Source of the DNA: Mastigocoleus testarum BC008 | GTDB lineage: Bacteria; Cyanobacteriota; Cyanobacteriia; Cyanobacteriales; Nostocaceae | Length of the DNA stretch: 52,409 bases | NCBI RefSeq assembly: GCF_001456025.1 | Contig: NZ_LMTZ01000129.1 | Span: 195,248 to 247,656, forward strand | Reading direction: 5' to 3' | Part shown: piece after piece, positions 1 to 8,315 of the stretch | Layout of the letters: every line of letters begins with the position of its first letter | How positions within the stretch are numbered: position 1 is the stretch's first letter | The notes under the pieces: generated by a model | The model's database searches: none | Told to the model about the DNA's origin: nothing | The model's input: only the letters and a program-made list of their open reading frames with translations | Position numbers and translations under genes: made by a program

Positions 1-13
1 CAGACCCTCAAAA

Positions 14-133
14 TCAGTTGAATTTCTCCCCGCGTGCAAAACGTTCAATCAATTCACTGCGACTCAAATTATTTTTTTGTGCGATCGCACCCAAATTTTC
101 CCAAGCTATATCGGTGATTCGTAGCGATCGCAC
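14..133 (-). CDS. Possible ribbon-helix-helix-type DNA-binding peptide, or fragment of one
   Basis: A 39-codon frame opens with GTG and ends in TGA. The peptide reads RSLRITDIAWENLGAIAQ, then NNLSRSELIERFARGE. This beta-strand, helix, 'xLSRSExIE' helix pattern is what small cyanobacterial CopG/Arc-like regulators show. A TAA lies three codons upstream of the GTG, so the frame cannot be longer. No clear ribosome binding site is seen, and it is shorter than usual for this kind of protein. It may be the 3' remnant of a longer gene. Two HIP1 octamers lie inside it. The family assignment is inference from the motif only. Confidence 0.35.
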   Translation of the reverse strand: MRSLRITDIAWENLGAIAQKNNLSRSELIERFARGEKFN

Positions 134-244
134 ATTTTTTGGTTATTAATAGTCCTGTTTAAATTTATTGGAACTGGAGCGCTTGCACTACAAAGATTTT
201 TGTTAAGCAACAGTGTCAAGATTTTATATGGAATCTCTAAATAG

Positions 245-1714
245 TTAAATCTGACTTGTTTCAGGAAATGGTTGGGTTTGACTGATTACGTCAACATTTG
301 GATCGAGTGCATCTCCTGTATTGTAAACGTAGTCAAAAGCACCACTGTCTCCTAGTAAATGGGCGCGCAAAAATAAACCACTCCAACGGGCAATTGTTTC
401 TACAGCAATTTCCTGCTCTAATGTAGGTCTATTCGGTTCGCGAATAAGATTGTCCTCATTGGTGATACCGTAATGGTTTGCTCCGTCAACTGTAATTAAG
501 GCTTTGGGCGGATTAATTATTTCATCGTAGGTTTCTTCAGTTGAAGAAGGTTGTATTACACTATCACGGTTACCAAAAATCAATCCAGTTGGAATGTCCT
601 CATTATTCACTGGAAGAAATTCATTTGTTATTGGATCTCTAAAGCTAGTGCCATAAAATATACCAGCCATTAATTCTGGTGGCTGAACATAGTCTTCCGA
701 ACAAACTCCTGGTAAACAAATATCGTCTTGAATTGCGCCTAATCCGACAGAACCACCAAAGGAATGACCTAGTAATCCTAATTTATCTGTATCAACAATA
801 TCTGCTACAGGAGAAGAGGGATTATTATCTTCTATGACCATTTGATTGAGAACATCGTTGACCTGCTGCTGTTGGGCGAAGAGTCCGGTGAATTCTTCGC
901 CTGTTGCTGGATTTACTACACTTCTTTCGTCATTGGGGACAACAACAACAAATCCGTAACTTGCAACTTGAGCCGCATAATCTGAGTAATCAGATTTATC
1001 TACTAATGCACCCTGTAACATTAATGCTACCGGGAATTCTACGTTTTTTTTGGCAATATGAGGTACAACAGGGTAGTAAATATCAGCTGGATCGCCATTT
1101 ACTGCGATAGTTGTGCTGTAATTACCGATTGTCTTATATAAGGGATCGGGACTGAATTTAGTAGTGCATTCAGGGATAAACCAAGGTTTATCAGGTTTAT
1201 GGGGAAAGACAAATTTATTCAGATCTTCTAAATTTAGAAGATCTAAATTTAGATCTTCCAATTTCAGGTCTTTTAAGTTCAGGTCTTCTGAACTTAGATT
1301 GTCTAGTGAAAATTTTGGGAAAATTTCATTTAGTTCCAAATTCAGGCGATCATTAAAAAAATGATTTATTCCAGATAGTAAATCGTTGAAATATACATCA
1401 ACCCCGTCTTCATCAACCAACTGAATTTTGTTTTTATGATTTTTGAGTTCGAGATCTGCAATCAATTCATCGTCGATATTTTCCCCATATACATGGTTGT
1501 AATACTTACATGAAATTGATTTGATACTATCTGGAAGTAATGAATTGAACGAAAATTTACTGTTATATTTGTTGTCACTTAAGGTGTCAAATTTGCCTTT
1601 ACCAAGTGAAAAATCCTGTAAATCAGCATTACCCAAGGTAAATTTACTAACTAAATCACTATCTTGAGTATTTAGGAAGAAATTATCATTCTCTGAGTAC
1701 GAAGTATTTTCCAT
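245..1714 (-). CDS. Alpha/beta hydrolase (chlorophyllase/dienelactone-hydrolase-like) with repeat-bearing N-terminal extension
   Basis: 489 aa. The hydrolase fold occupies roughly residues 185-470. The nucleophile elbow is GHSFGG with Ser318; Asp384 (FGNRDS) and His414 (GANHYG) fit as the rest of the triad. The order and the 'LMLQGALVD' oxyanion-side strand match serine hydrolases of the chlorophyllase, dienelactone hydrolase and polyester-hydrolase group, so it probably cleaves an ester; the substrate is unknown. Residues 1-170 are low-complexity and acidic, with no clear signal peptide. Residues about 139-166 are a short pentapeptide-periodic stretch (DLNLK/DLKLE units) encoded by a 15-bp tandem repeat. 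It is monocistronic, facing away from the biliprotein genes. Confidence 0.75.
   Translation of the reverse strand: MENTSYSENDNFFLNTQDSDLVSKFTLGNADLQDFSLGKGKFDTLSDNKYNSKFSFNSLLPDSIKSISCKYYNHVYGENIDDELIADLELKNHKNKIQLVDEDGVDVYFNDLLSGINHFFNDRLNLELNEIFPKFSLDNLSSEDLNLKDLKLEDLNLDLLNLEDLNKFVFPHKPDKPWFIPECTTKFSPDPLYKTIGNYSTTIAVNGDPADIYYPVVPHIAKKNVEFPVALMLQGALVDKSDYSDYAAQVASYGFVVVVPNDERSVVNPATGEEFTGLFAQQQQVNDVLNQMVIEDNNPSSPVADIVDTDKLGLLGHSFGGSVGLGAIQDDICLPGVCSEDYVQPPELMAGIFYGTSFRDPITNEFLPVNNEDIPTGLIFGNRDSVIQPSSTEETYDEIINPPKALITVDGANHYGITNEDNLIREPNRPTLEQEIAVETIARWSGLFLRAHLLGDSGAFDYVYNTGDALDPNVDVISQTQPFPETSQI
1210..1305. repeat. 15-bp tandem minisatellite inside the hydrolase gene
   Basis: About six imperfect 15-bp units of the form TCTTCYAAnTTnAGR follow each other in frame. 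Because the period is a multiple of three they add pentapeptide units without breaking the frame. Related 15-bp arrays occur near 9.6 kb, 23.1 kb and 23.9 kb. Confidence 0.7.
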
Positions 1715-1832
1715 AAATCATAAAGCCCAAAGTATAGGTTATCTAATATGATTTTTCTTCAAATTACTTCCACATTCAAGAGAGCGAATAAATTCTATAT
1801 ATTAGAATTCTAGATAGTTGTAATTTCCTAAG

Positions 1833-2495
1833 TTATTTCTCTAAAAGATTTTCTAACGCTGCACCGACAACCCGATGATCGGGGTCTTTTCTGAGTTTTT
1901 CTAAGGCTGCTTTTGCTTGAGGATTGTCAAATCTTTTTAATGCATAAGCAGCTCGGAGACGTATATTTTGTAATTCATGGTTTGCTAATTCTAGTAACTT
2001 TGTTAAAGCTTCAGCACTTTTACTAGTATTTGCTAGTACACCCAATACATCTACTCCCGACTCTTGTACTGTTAAGTCTTCATCCTTAAGAGCTACCAGG
2101 GAAACATCAAATAAGTCTTCCGGACATTCCATTTCCACTAGTACAGCTATGATACTGCGACGAACTATCCAATGATCGTCTTGATAAAAAGTTGCTACCA
2201 GGTGGGGGATTGATACTTTCCCAAATAAAGATAGGGAATTTGCAGCTTCAGCCCGTACATTTGGAGTATCATCCAGTTTCATCATTTCCATTAAAGCCGC
2301 AAAAGATTCTGAAGTTTGTTGTTTTGCTAAACTCATAGCAACGCGCGATCGCACCAAAAATTCTGAATCGTAGAGTTTAGTTTTGAGTAAGGGTACAGCA
2401 ATTTCCGATTGATAACTGTTAAGAGCATCAATAGCCTTGAGACGATAAGAAAAATCGGAGTTGTTGAGATTTGCTTTAATTTCCTGGAGTTCCAT
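1833..2495 (-). CDS. HEAT-repeat protein, bilin lyase E/F-like or NblB-like
   Basis: 220 aa made almost wholly of HEAT repeats of about 31 residues (for example VRSRVAMSLA, VRAEAANSLSLFG, VRRSIIAVLVEM, IRLRAAYALKRF). This is the fold of E/F-type phycobilin lyases (CpcE/F, CpeY/Z) and of NblB, which is about this length. Within a phycobilisome region, either attaching or removing bilin is a reasonable role; the sequence cannot decide between them. It is transcribed divergently from the orphan biliprotein gene, sharing a 172-bp intergenic region, which suggests co-regulation and possibly a lyase-substrate pair. The partner idea is inference. Confidence 0.7.
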   Translation of the reverse strand: MELQEIKANLNNSDFSYRLKAIDALNSYQSEIAVPLLKTKLYDSEFLVRSRVAMSLAKQQTSESFAALMEMMKLDDTPNVRAEAANSLSLFGKVSIPHLVATFYQDDHWIVRRSIIAVLVEMECPEDLFDVSLVALKDEDLTVQESGVDVLGVLANTSKSAEALTKLLELANHELQNIRLRAAYALKRFDNPQAKAALEKLRKDPDHRVVGAALENLLEK

Positions 2496-2667
2496 GTATA
2501 TACCCGGGCAGATTTTTTTAACTCATATTTTTTACTTTATTTTACAAAATTAAATAAATAACAAGATCCTAAGGCAAGATTTATTTGGGGATTGGGGATT
2601 GGGTAATCAACGGTTAGCGTCTAAATTTGCTAAAAATTTATAGAAATATGGATTGGATAGGTAAAAA

Positions 2668-3249
2668 ATGACCCAATTAACAGGAAAAGTAAAAGAATTA
2701 ATTATTAAGGCGAGAATTGTCAGCTTTGCTGAGTGGGAAAAAACCCATCCAAAAACAGCAATTGAGATTTTTCAAGCAGCAGATGATGCAGGTCGATATC
2801 TGACAGATGAAGATTTACAGCAGATAGAAACCCTTGCACCGAACAATTCAAAATTTATCCCTTTAGTTAAAGTTTTGCGCGGTTGCGTCACTGAAATTGT
2901 TGATGAAGCCAGGGAGCAAGTTTTAACTACCTACCCCGATATTACCCAACCGGGAGGAGGTTTATATCCTCAACAACGAGCAGCTGCTTGCTGGCGAGAT
3001 TTTTGGCATTTTTTGCGCTGTATTTCCTACGGAATTGCTGGGGAACACTCAGAATATACCAGTCCTACTGGGCTTCACTATATGAAGTTACTATATGAAG
3101 AATTACAAGTACCTTTGGATGCAATGGTTGTCGGTTTAGAAGGTATTAAGACTGCCAGTCTAAAACGATGCGATGCAGATTCAGCAGAAGCTTTGAGTCC
3201 TTATTTCGACCATCTGATTACTAAAATGGCTAGCTTTCGGGATAGTTAA
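2668..3249 (+). CDS. Orphan phycobilisome alpha/beta-like biliprotein
   Basis: 193 aa with the globin-like phycobiliprotein fold. The chromophore motif is RAAACWRD: Cys108 corresponds to the canonical Cys-84 and Asp111 to the Asp contacting the pyrrole nitrogens. It is longer than CpcA, ApcA or CpeA (160-165 aa), has extra residues in the N-terminal half (IETLAPNNSKFIPLVKVL), and does not pair with an adjacent partner subunit. That fits allophycocyanin-like proteins outside the antenna, such as AplA of Fremyella, rather than a rod or core subunit. It is divergent from a HEAT-repeat gene that could be its lyase. The stop codon TAA sits in the first unit of a heptamer array. A bound bilin is likely but not certain. 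Confidence 0.75.
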   Translation: MTQLTGKVKELIIKARIVSFAEWEKTHPKTAIEIFQAADDAGRYLTDEDLQQIETLAPNNSKFIPLVKVLRGCVTEIVDEAREQVLTTYPDITQPGGGLYPQQRAAACWRDFWHFLRCISYGIAGEHSEYTSPTGLHYMKLLYEELQVPLDAMVVGLEGIKTASLKRCDADSAEALSPYFDHLITKMASFRDS

Positions 3250-3353
3250 CAGTTAACAGTTACCAGTTATCAGTAACTCATTACTCATTACCCATTACCC
3301 ATTACCAATTACCCATTACCCATTACCCATTACCAATTACCAATTACCAATCA
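3244..3353. repeat. Heptanucleotide tandem array (AGTTAAC, then CCATTAC/CAATTAC units)
   Basis: About fifteen 7-bp units fill the gap between two convergent genes. The first unit contains the stop codon of the biliprotein gene, and the last contains the final Trp codon and the TAA stop of the acetyltransferase gene on the other strand. Such short tandemly repeated repetitive sequences are typical of filamentous cyanobacteria. Confidence 0.9.
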
Positions 3354-4198
3354 ATTCCCTTTTCCGAAAAATAACCGGTGTAGCATTGCCCAATTTGCTG
3401 AAAGCCAAGAGAATTGTAAAGTGCAAGTGCTACGGTATTATCATCGTCTAACCATAAATGCACTGCAGGGCGTTCTTGCAATAATTCACTGATAAAAAAC
3501 GCTAACAATTTATAGCCAAAGCCCTGTCGGCGATATTTTGCAAAAGTTAAAGGTGCAAATATACCTGCATACTTGGCTGTATCCCTTCCCCTTTTGACTA
3601 CAGAAACAATTTCTCCGTTGTTCTCTAAAACTGCAATTTGTTTTGCAGCAATTAAAAGATCCCAATTACGATTTAAACTACCACTACCCCGTTCTGCAAT
3701 ATATGCAGCTTCATAAGCTTGCAACCATTCCTTATCTTCTGGTTTAGCCCATCTCCCTTTTCCACCACCTGGAACTTGGTTACAAATCATTACTATCTGG
3801 TCATACTCTCTACGTAGTCGATAGTTTTCTAACAAGAATGGATGTATCCAGTTTTTTACGTGGTTAGAAGTAAAAACTCTTCTGGGAACTCCTTTTGACT
3901 GAAGAATTTTAAAAAGCATTTGTGCAGTAATGCGATCGCTAGCTTCTAGAGATGCATTAGTTTGATTTGGCTCTACCATCAAAACACCAGAAATTTCTGA
4001 ATTCAACATTGCAATTGCGAGCTTTCCTCCTATTTGCTCAAAAGCAATATTGTTATGAAAAATAAAATCTAGCCCCCGTTCCAGTTCTAGGTTTTCATGA
4101 GAATTATCTGCTAACCATTGTGTTGCTGCTTGCAGAAGTCTGGGAGGAGGGGACTCGATAATTTTGAGCGCTGATCGTGTAGTGATGGGGTCTTGCAT
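3344..4198 (-). CDS. GNAT-family N-acetyltransferase
   Basis: 284 aa. The C-terminal half (about 150-284) is a GNAT domain: strand 'GIFAPLTFAKYRRQGFGYKLLAFFISELL' carries the acetyl-CoA pyrophosphate-binding loop (RRQGFG), followed by 'LWLDDDNTVALALYNSLGFQQIG', the usual GNAT end. The N-terminal half looks like a degenerate second GNAT-like domain, an arrangement common in cyanobacterial members. The substrate is unknown. It is convergent with the orphan biliprotein gene. The final codons come from the heptamer array. Nothing in the sequence links it to phycobilisome work. Confidence 0.8.
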   Translation of the reverse strand: MQDPITTRSALKIIESPPPRLLQAATQWLADNSHENLELERGLDFIFHNNIAFEQIGGKLAIAMLNSEISGVLMVEPNQTNASLEASDRITAQMLFKILQSKGVPRRVFTSNHVKNWIHPFLLENYRLRREYDQIVMICNQVPGGGKGRWAKPEDKEWLQAYEAAYIAERGSGSLNRNWDLLIAAKQIAVLENNGEIVSVVKRGRDTAKYAGIFAPLTFAKYRRQGFGYKLLAFFISELLQERPAVHLWLDDDNTVALALYNSLGFQQIGQCYTGYFSEKGIDW

Positions 4199-4227
4199 AG
4201 CAAGATTATATAGGACTTACGTAGGCT

Positions 4228-4294
4228 TCGCGAAAAAATATATTATGTAGTGGAGACGTAGCATTGCTACGTCATTATCAAAAATATATTTCGA
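4228..4294. repeat. Palindromic MITE-like element, GACGTAGCA core
   Basis: The centre, 4255-4273, is a 19-bp palindrome (GACGTAGCA-T-TGCTACGTC). AT-rich arms (CGAAAAAATATATT on the left, AATATATTTCG on the right) form an outer inverted repeat. The core belongs to the same family as those at 18.9, 28.6 and 30.5 kb. Confidence 0.6.
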
Positions 4295-4317
4295 TAAACT
4301 AACGAGAAAGTAATTGA

Positions 4318-4950
4318 TTACCAACCCAAAACAGAATAAAACTCTTTTACATTAATATCATCCTCTGTTGCTGGAGAAGTTTCAGTTTTAACCTCTGATT
4401 GCTTAGTGTCTGATGTGTTAGTATCGGAATCAACCCTAGATTCTGTGCAAAAAGTTGCAGTACTTAAACCACCAAATCTTTGCACTGCACTAGTTCGCAT
4501 TCTCAGATCGGGACTAGCAAACCAAAATCTTTCAACTGAACTCATTGTTTCGTATTCAGTTATTAATACCAAACCATCTTCATCATCCATTTCAAAGCGA
4601 CCAACTACAGGAACTATCTCTGCATAACCTCGCTCCCGCAGTAGTCTACCTTTTCTTGGATTATCTGGATCTGGAACAATTGCAAATACTGTTTTACCTT
4701 CGTGATTTTCATCACCTTCTCGATCCCAAGCCATGGTTCCTAACCAGCGTACTCGAGAACCACCTACAGACAAAGTAGGGTCAATAGAGTGCATTTCACA
4801 CAAAGCAATAATTTCTGGATCGTCAGCAGCCAAAGTTTCTACAACAATGTCTGATTCTCCTTTCTCTGCTCGTTTAAAGGCTAAGTGGTGTGTTGTTCGC
4901 TTTGAAGACCACCTACCAGCACTAAGCTGAAAAAATTCTACCGCATCCAT
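4318..4950 (-). CDS. cpcS: Phycobiliprotein lyase, CpcS family
   Basis: The ATG at 4950 is chosen because the protein then begins MDAVEFFQLSAGRW, the usual CpcS/CpeS start; the frame extends six codons upstream only to a TTG. 210 aa, a ten-stranded fatty-acid-binding-like barrel. Family landmarks are W-SSKRTTHH, WDREGDENHEGKTVFA, PDPDNPRKGRLLRERGYAE, and LITEYETMSSVERFWF. CpcS-type lyases attach phycocyanobilin to Cys-82/84 of allophycocyanin and phycocyanin beta subunits; this one resembles the broad-specificity CpcS of Nostoc. The C-terminal 45 residues (Ser/Thr/Glu-rich, ending DINVKEFYSVLGW) extend past the usual barrel. No neighbour appears co-transcribed. Confidence 0.85.
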   Translation of the reverse strand: MDAVEFFQLSAGRWSSKRTTHHLAFKRAEKGESDIVVETLAADDPEIIALCEMHSIDPTLSVGGSRVRWLGTMAWDREGDENHEGKTVFAIVPDPDNPRKGRLLRERGYAEIVPVVGRFEMDDEDGLVLITEYETMSSVERFWFASPDLRMRTSAVQRFGGLSTATFCTESRVDSDTNTSDTKQSEVKTETSPATEDDINVKEFYSVLGW

Positions 4951-4968
4951 CAAACCCAATACTCCCAA

Positions 4969-5386
4969 ATCATAATTATTAAATTATTAATCCTGCAAGT
5001 TAACTTGCCGAATATTTTTGTTATGACATCGTCTTCCAGATTACAGCCATTAATGCTTGAGGTTCAACCAAACCGGAGCAACAAGTTTCTAGTAATTCAA
5101 TTACCTAAATAAAATATTCTACAAATTTATTGTAAACATGGTAAAAATCTGGCAAATACCCTCTCAAACTTTTCCAAGCTCAACATCATTCTCAAAACCT
5201 TGTTCAAAAGAGACTGGACTCTCACTTGAGGATACTGTAAACTTTCTTTAACACTATTCTCTATAGCTTGACAAATGTCACTAATTAGCAGTCTTTGCTA
5301 ATATAAGACAAAGGTACAAAAATACTACGTATGGAAAGTAGTGTTTTGCCTGTGTAGTTAATTAAATAAATTTCAAGGAGGCTTAA
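4969..5386. other. Intergenic region with 14-bp perfect palindrome and nblA promoter zone
   Basis: No open frame with coding character. A perfect palindrome, GCAAGTTAACTTGC, lies at 4995-5008, 45 bp upstream of the cpcS start, a possible operator. Just before nblA is TATAAG near 5301 (plausible -10), a dyad ACTAC-n9-GTAGT at about 5323-5341, and a strong ribosome binding site AAGGAGG at 5376-5382. Confidence 0.4.
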
Positions 5387-5557
5387 ATGGACTTCCCTAT
5401 CGAACTAACATTAGAGCAAAAATTCCGCTTACAAACACTAAAAGAACAGGTTCAAAGTTTGACACAAGAGGAGGCACAAACCTATCTATTAGAGGTTTTG
5501 CGACAAATGATGGTTAAGGATAATTTGGTAAAACATCTTCTAAAAGATGCTGCTTAA
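5387..5557 (+). CDS. nblA: Phycobilisome degradation protein NblA
   Basis: 56 aa starting MDFPIELTLEQKF and ending KHLLKDAA. The two-helix pattern with LTLEQKFRLQ, then QVQSLTQEEAQTYLLEVLRQMMVKDNLVKHLLK is that of NblA, the 55-65 aa proteolysis adaptor that binds phycobilisome subunits and the ClpC chaperone to start antenna breakdown under nutrient stress. The start is supported by an AAGGAGG site five bases upstream. It stands alone on the plus strand between cpcS and cpeF. A long leader of 300-400 bp may carry nutrient regulation. Confidence 0.9.
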   Translation: MDFPIELTLEQKFRLQTLKEQVQSLTQEEAQTYLLEVLRQMMVKDNLVKHLLKDAA

Positions 5558-6269
5558 ATAGACATATTTTCATTGGAGCTAATAGTTTCAGTGGAGCTAG
5601 ACTGGCAGATACTTAAATTCTTGCCAACATCTTGACCGAATTAAATGACCGTGTGGGAACGCGTTCGCATAATTTGTTTTGTTACAATTTTTTGTTGCAT
5701 CATTGCAAATGTAAAGAACGCTGGAAATTGGGGGATGACAGTTTATGAGTCATCCAACTAACAATTTTATTTTTTTCTGCGATAGTTTGTATTTATATAC
5801 ATTTATCGTCTTTACAAGGGTTTTCCAGCTTTCTTAAACCTTATTTTTCGAAGCTTATCGGCTAAGAAATAGAAAATATGGCGCTATGTGCAAGTCAAAA
5901 GTTAAATCCGATCTGCAGTCACGCTGCATAACAAAAGCTTACGAATTATAGCTTTTAGCACGTCTACGACGTTAGCATAGTGTGTCCGTAGTTATAAATA
6001 TCCTATTATGTAGTGCTATATATTGTGTTCGCTTTGCCGCTAAACATTTTAAGATTCAAACAAGATTAAGTGCCAAGTTTTGCTTGATTTTATGATTTAT
6101 TATATTATTTAAGACTTATTTAAAACTGAGTTTGTACATTAATATTGATGGCGGTGCGTTACAGCAAATTTTGAATTATTCGAACAATTCAATCTTTATT
6201 TTGCCATAACACGCCTTACTTGAGAATTTGTCTGTAGCCGAAAATTGATATATCAATTAACCTATTTGT
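5558..6269. other. 712-bp gene-free region
   Basis: I see no coding frame. It is AT-rich, with one short GC-rich dispersed-repeat fragment near 5957-5995 (CGTCTACGACGTTAGC). It separates the 3' ends of nblA (plus) and cpeF (minus); no convincing terminator hairpin was found. Confidence 0.4.
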
Positions 6270-7163
6270 TTAACTACTAGACCTTTTTACTTGAGAAATC
6301 GCTAACTCCATCGCTCGCTGTACTGTAGTTTCCGATTCCTGAGTTAATGCGTTTTGCAAAGGTTCTAAAACGCTATCTTTAGGAGGAGCTGTTTCGCTAG
6401 TTCCTATCTTCATCAATGCTAAAGCAGCTGATTTACGACTTTCTCCGCTAGAGTAACCCAATAACTCAACTAATTTGGGAATGGCTGGTTGATAAGCTAA
6501 ATTACCTAAAACTGCAGCAGCTTCACAACGTACAGTTTCGTCGCTGTCATTAAGAGCATTAACTAAAGTTTCAAATGCTTGTTCTTCGGGACTGTCTTGG
6601 GCTACTTTAGCGATCGCACCCACTACCGCAGCCCGAACAACTGGGGATTCTGAGGAGATTTCCTTATATAAAAATTCTTTTGCTTCTACCCCAATAAATG
6701 CTAAAGCCCAAGCTGCATGACCTTTGGTGCTTTCAGGATGTTCTGGGGAAGCTAAAATTTTCAGTAAGGCTGGTACCGCAGCTTCTCCTGTTCTCGCTAA
6801 GGCTCCCACAGATGAACCTTTGACCACCGTGTCTTCATCGGTCAACAAGGCATTAATTAAGTGGGGAACTGCTTCGGGGTCAGCAATTAAAGTCAGGGTT
6901 TTTGCAGCCGCACGACGTACTACTACATTGGGATGATGAGCTAAAGCCTCTAATAACTGGGGAACAGCAGGTTTACCCACTTGTCCTAATGAATCAGCGA
7001 AGCCCAGTCTGGTCATACCTCGGGAATCCCCTAAACATTCAATCATTTGTTGTATGACTTGCCGATCGCTTTTATCAAAGGTATTGAGGCTTAGTTGTTC
7101 CCTGACGGTCTGGAGTAAAGTGTCGGTTTCAACAACTGTGAGTGGGGTTTCAAAGTTGAGCAT
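6270..7163 (-). CDS. cpeF: Phycoerythrobilin lyase CpeF (formerly MpeV-like)
   Basis: 297 aa of HEAT/Armadillo repeats (VVVRRAAAKTLTLIADPEAVPHLINAL; VVRAAVVGAIAKVAQ; VRCEAAAVLGNLAYQPAIPKLVELLG). Length, repeat layout and position at the end of the cpeBA-cpeYZ cluster match CpeF. In Fremyella CpeF attaches the doubly linked phycoerythrobilin to Cys48/Cys59 of CpeB, and CpeB here has both cysteines. The assignment rests on context plus architecture; other E/F-type lyases share the fold. It is probably co-transcribed with the small gene 85 bp upstream. Confidence 0.8.
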   Translation of the reverse strand: MLNFETPLTVVETDTLLQTVREQLSLNTFDKSDRQVIQQMIECLGDSRGMTRLGFADSLGQVGKPAVPQLLEALAHHPNVVVRRAAAKTLTLIADPEAVPHLINALLTDEDTVVKGSSVGALARTGEAAVPALLKILASPEHPESTKGHAAWALAFIGVEAKEFLYKEISSESPVVRAAVVGAIAKVAQDSPEEQAFETLVNALNDSDETVRCEAAAVLGNLAYQPAIPKLVELLGYSSGESRKSAALALMKIGTSETAPPKDSVLEPLQNALTQESETTVQRAMELAISQVKRSSS

Positions 7164-7247
7164 CGAGATAAATTAATTCTTGTTAAATGCACTAAAGCAC
7201 TGAGTAGGAACTCTTGAAAAGGAAGTATTTTCTCTGGAAAGATATTC

Positions 7248-7469
7248 CTATTTACTGCTGGTGAGACTAGTGTGTAGTTCTCGCCATTCTTGAAGTTTGG
7301 CATCTATTTCTGCCAATTGAGGTTCTAGTTGAGTCATTGTATGGGACTTTGACATTTTTGCTTTTTGCGCTGCTGCTAAGGTTTCATTAACTAAACGTTC
7401 CCGATATGTTTCTAGTTCTTTAATTACTTCTGCTAGCTCTTCGGCATTTATTTGTCCTGCTTCAGCCAT
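7248..7469 (-). CDS. Conserved-looking 73-aa coiled-coil protein in the cpe operon
   Basis: Not a named family that I can identify. It is highly charged and predicted helical, with heptad-like runs (ELAEVIKELETYRERLVNETLAAAQKAK; LEPQLAEIDAKLQEWRELHTSL). There is no signal peptide and no cysteine. A GGAGAA site lies about 8 bases before the ATG. It lies 91 bp after cpeZ and 84 bp before cpeF on the same strand, so it is almost certainly in the phycoerythrin operon. A role as an assembly helper for phycoerythrin is guesswork from position. Confidence 0.75.
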   Translation of the reverse strand: MAEAGQINAEELAEVIKELETYRERLVNETLAAAQKAKMSKSHTMTQLEPQLAEIDAKLQEWRELHTSLTSSK

Positions 7470-7560
7470 CTTTTTATTTCTCCAACTGTATTAGTTTTCT
7501 CATTTTCTGCTATTTTCTTGAAGTCCTGCTGAGCTAATTTAGCTTTCTGACAGTTAAACT

Positions 7561-8178
7561 TTATGGTGCTTTACCTCTTTGAAAATTTATTACCATGTCC
7601 AAACGAGATAAAGCACTGGTAGCCGATTCCCTTACATAGGTGTCAGTTGACTCGTCGTTAATTAATTCAGTAAGAACTTCTGTAGAGCGCTTATCTGGAA
7701 TTGAACCCAGAGCATTCACAATTGCCACAGCCAGCCCTAAGTTTTCTGTACTTTTGAGAGTTTCAAATAAAATATCTAGAGATGGGGGACCAACTACCCC
7801 TAAAGCCATAACAGAAGCAATGTGAACTACCGGATTAGGATCTTCCATCGCCATCTTTAATCCCTGCATTCCATTTTCTGGGAAAGGAACGTCGGGATGA
7901 ATAGAAGCAACTTGGGCGAGAGCCTTCGCGCAACTAGCTTTTATTGTAACGTTATCATTATTGAGCAATGAATCTACTAGGGGAGGTATAGAATCTGCAC
8001 CAATGAACCCTAGTGCTTTTACTGCTGCTCTGCGATAAGTGACATCTTCTGCTCCTAAAATTCCCATGAGGCGAGTTATGGTTTGCTCGTCATAAGTTTC
8101 AGCAATGTCAACCATCGCCCTTTCTCTGAGGTTGGGATTGGGATGCTTTAGTTGTTCAAATAGTTGTTCGCTGGGCAT
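7561..8178 (-). CDS. cpeZ: Phycoerythrin chaperone-like lyase partner CpeZ
   Basis: 205 aa of HEAT repeats (VTYRRAAVKALGFIGADSIPPLVDSL; VTIKASCAKALAQVAS; VVHIASVMALGVVGPPSLDIL; YVRESATSALSRLD). CpeZ is this length and forms with CpeY the E/F-type complex that attaches phycoerythrobilin to Cys82 of CpeA; CpeZ also acts as a chaperone for phycoerythrin. It follows cpeY directly on the same strand, the order known for cpeYZ. The 134-bp gap from cpeY contains a heptamer array. Confidence 0.88.
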   Translation of the reverse strand: MPSEQLFEQLKHPNPNLRERAMVDIAETYDEQTITRLMGILGAEDVTYRRAAVKALGFIGADSIPPLVDSLLNNDNVTIKASCAKALAQVASIHPDVPFPENGMQGLKMAMEDPNPVVHIASVMALGVVGPPSLDILFETLKSTENLGLAVAIVNALGSIPDKRSTEVLTELINDESTDTYVRESATSALSRLDMVINFQRGKAP

Positions 8179-8221
8179 AAAAAGTAAATTATATAGACTT
8201 TGGGTTGTTGGTTATTAAATT

Positions 8222-8315
8222 ACTGTTTCTTATTTATCACTTATTACTTGTTACTCATTACTGTGCGCTAACATTACTTATTACTCATTACTTATTACTT
8301 GTTACTCATTACTTA
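8222..8315. repeat. Heptanucleotide array (TTACTCA/TTATTAC units)
   Basis: About ten units of TTACTnA-type heptamers, interrupted once by TGTGCGCTAACA, fill the cpeY-cpeZ gap. The TAA stop of cpeY (8313-8315) lies inside the last unit. Confidence 0.85.

Noticed and set aside
3244..3353. Array of short repeats as a CRISPR
   Set aside because: Units are 7 bp with no unique spacers; it is a heptamer tandem array. The same holds for those at 8.2, 12.9, 14.3, 33.8 and 37.6 kb.
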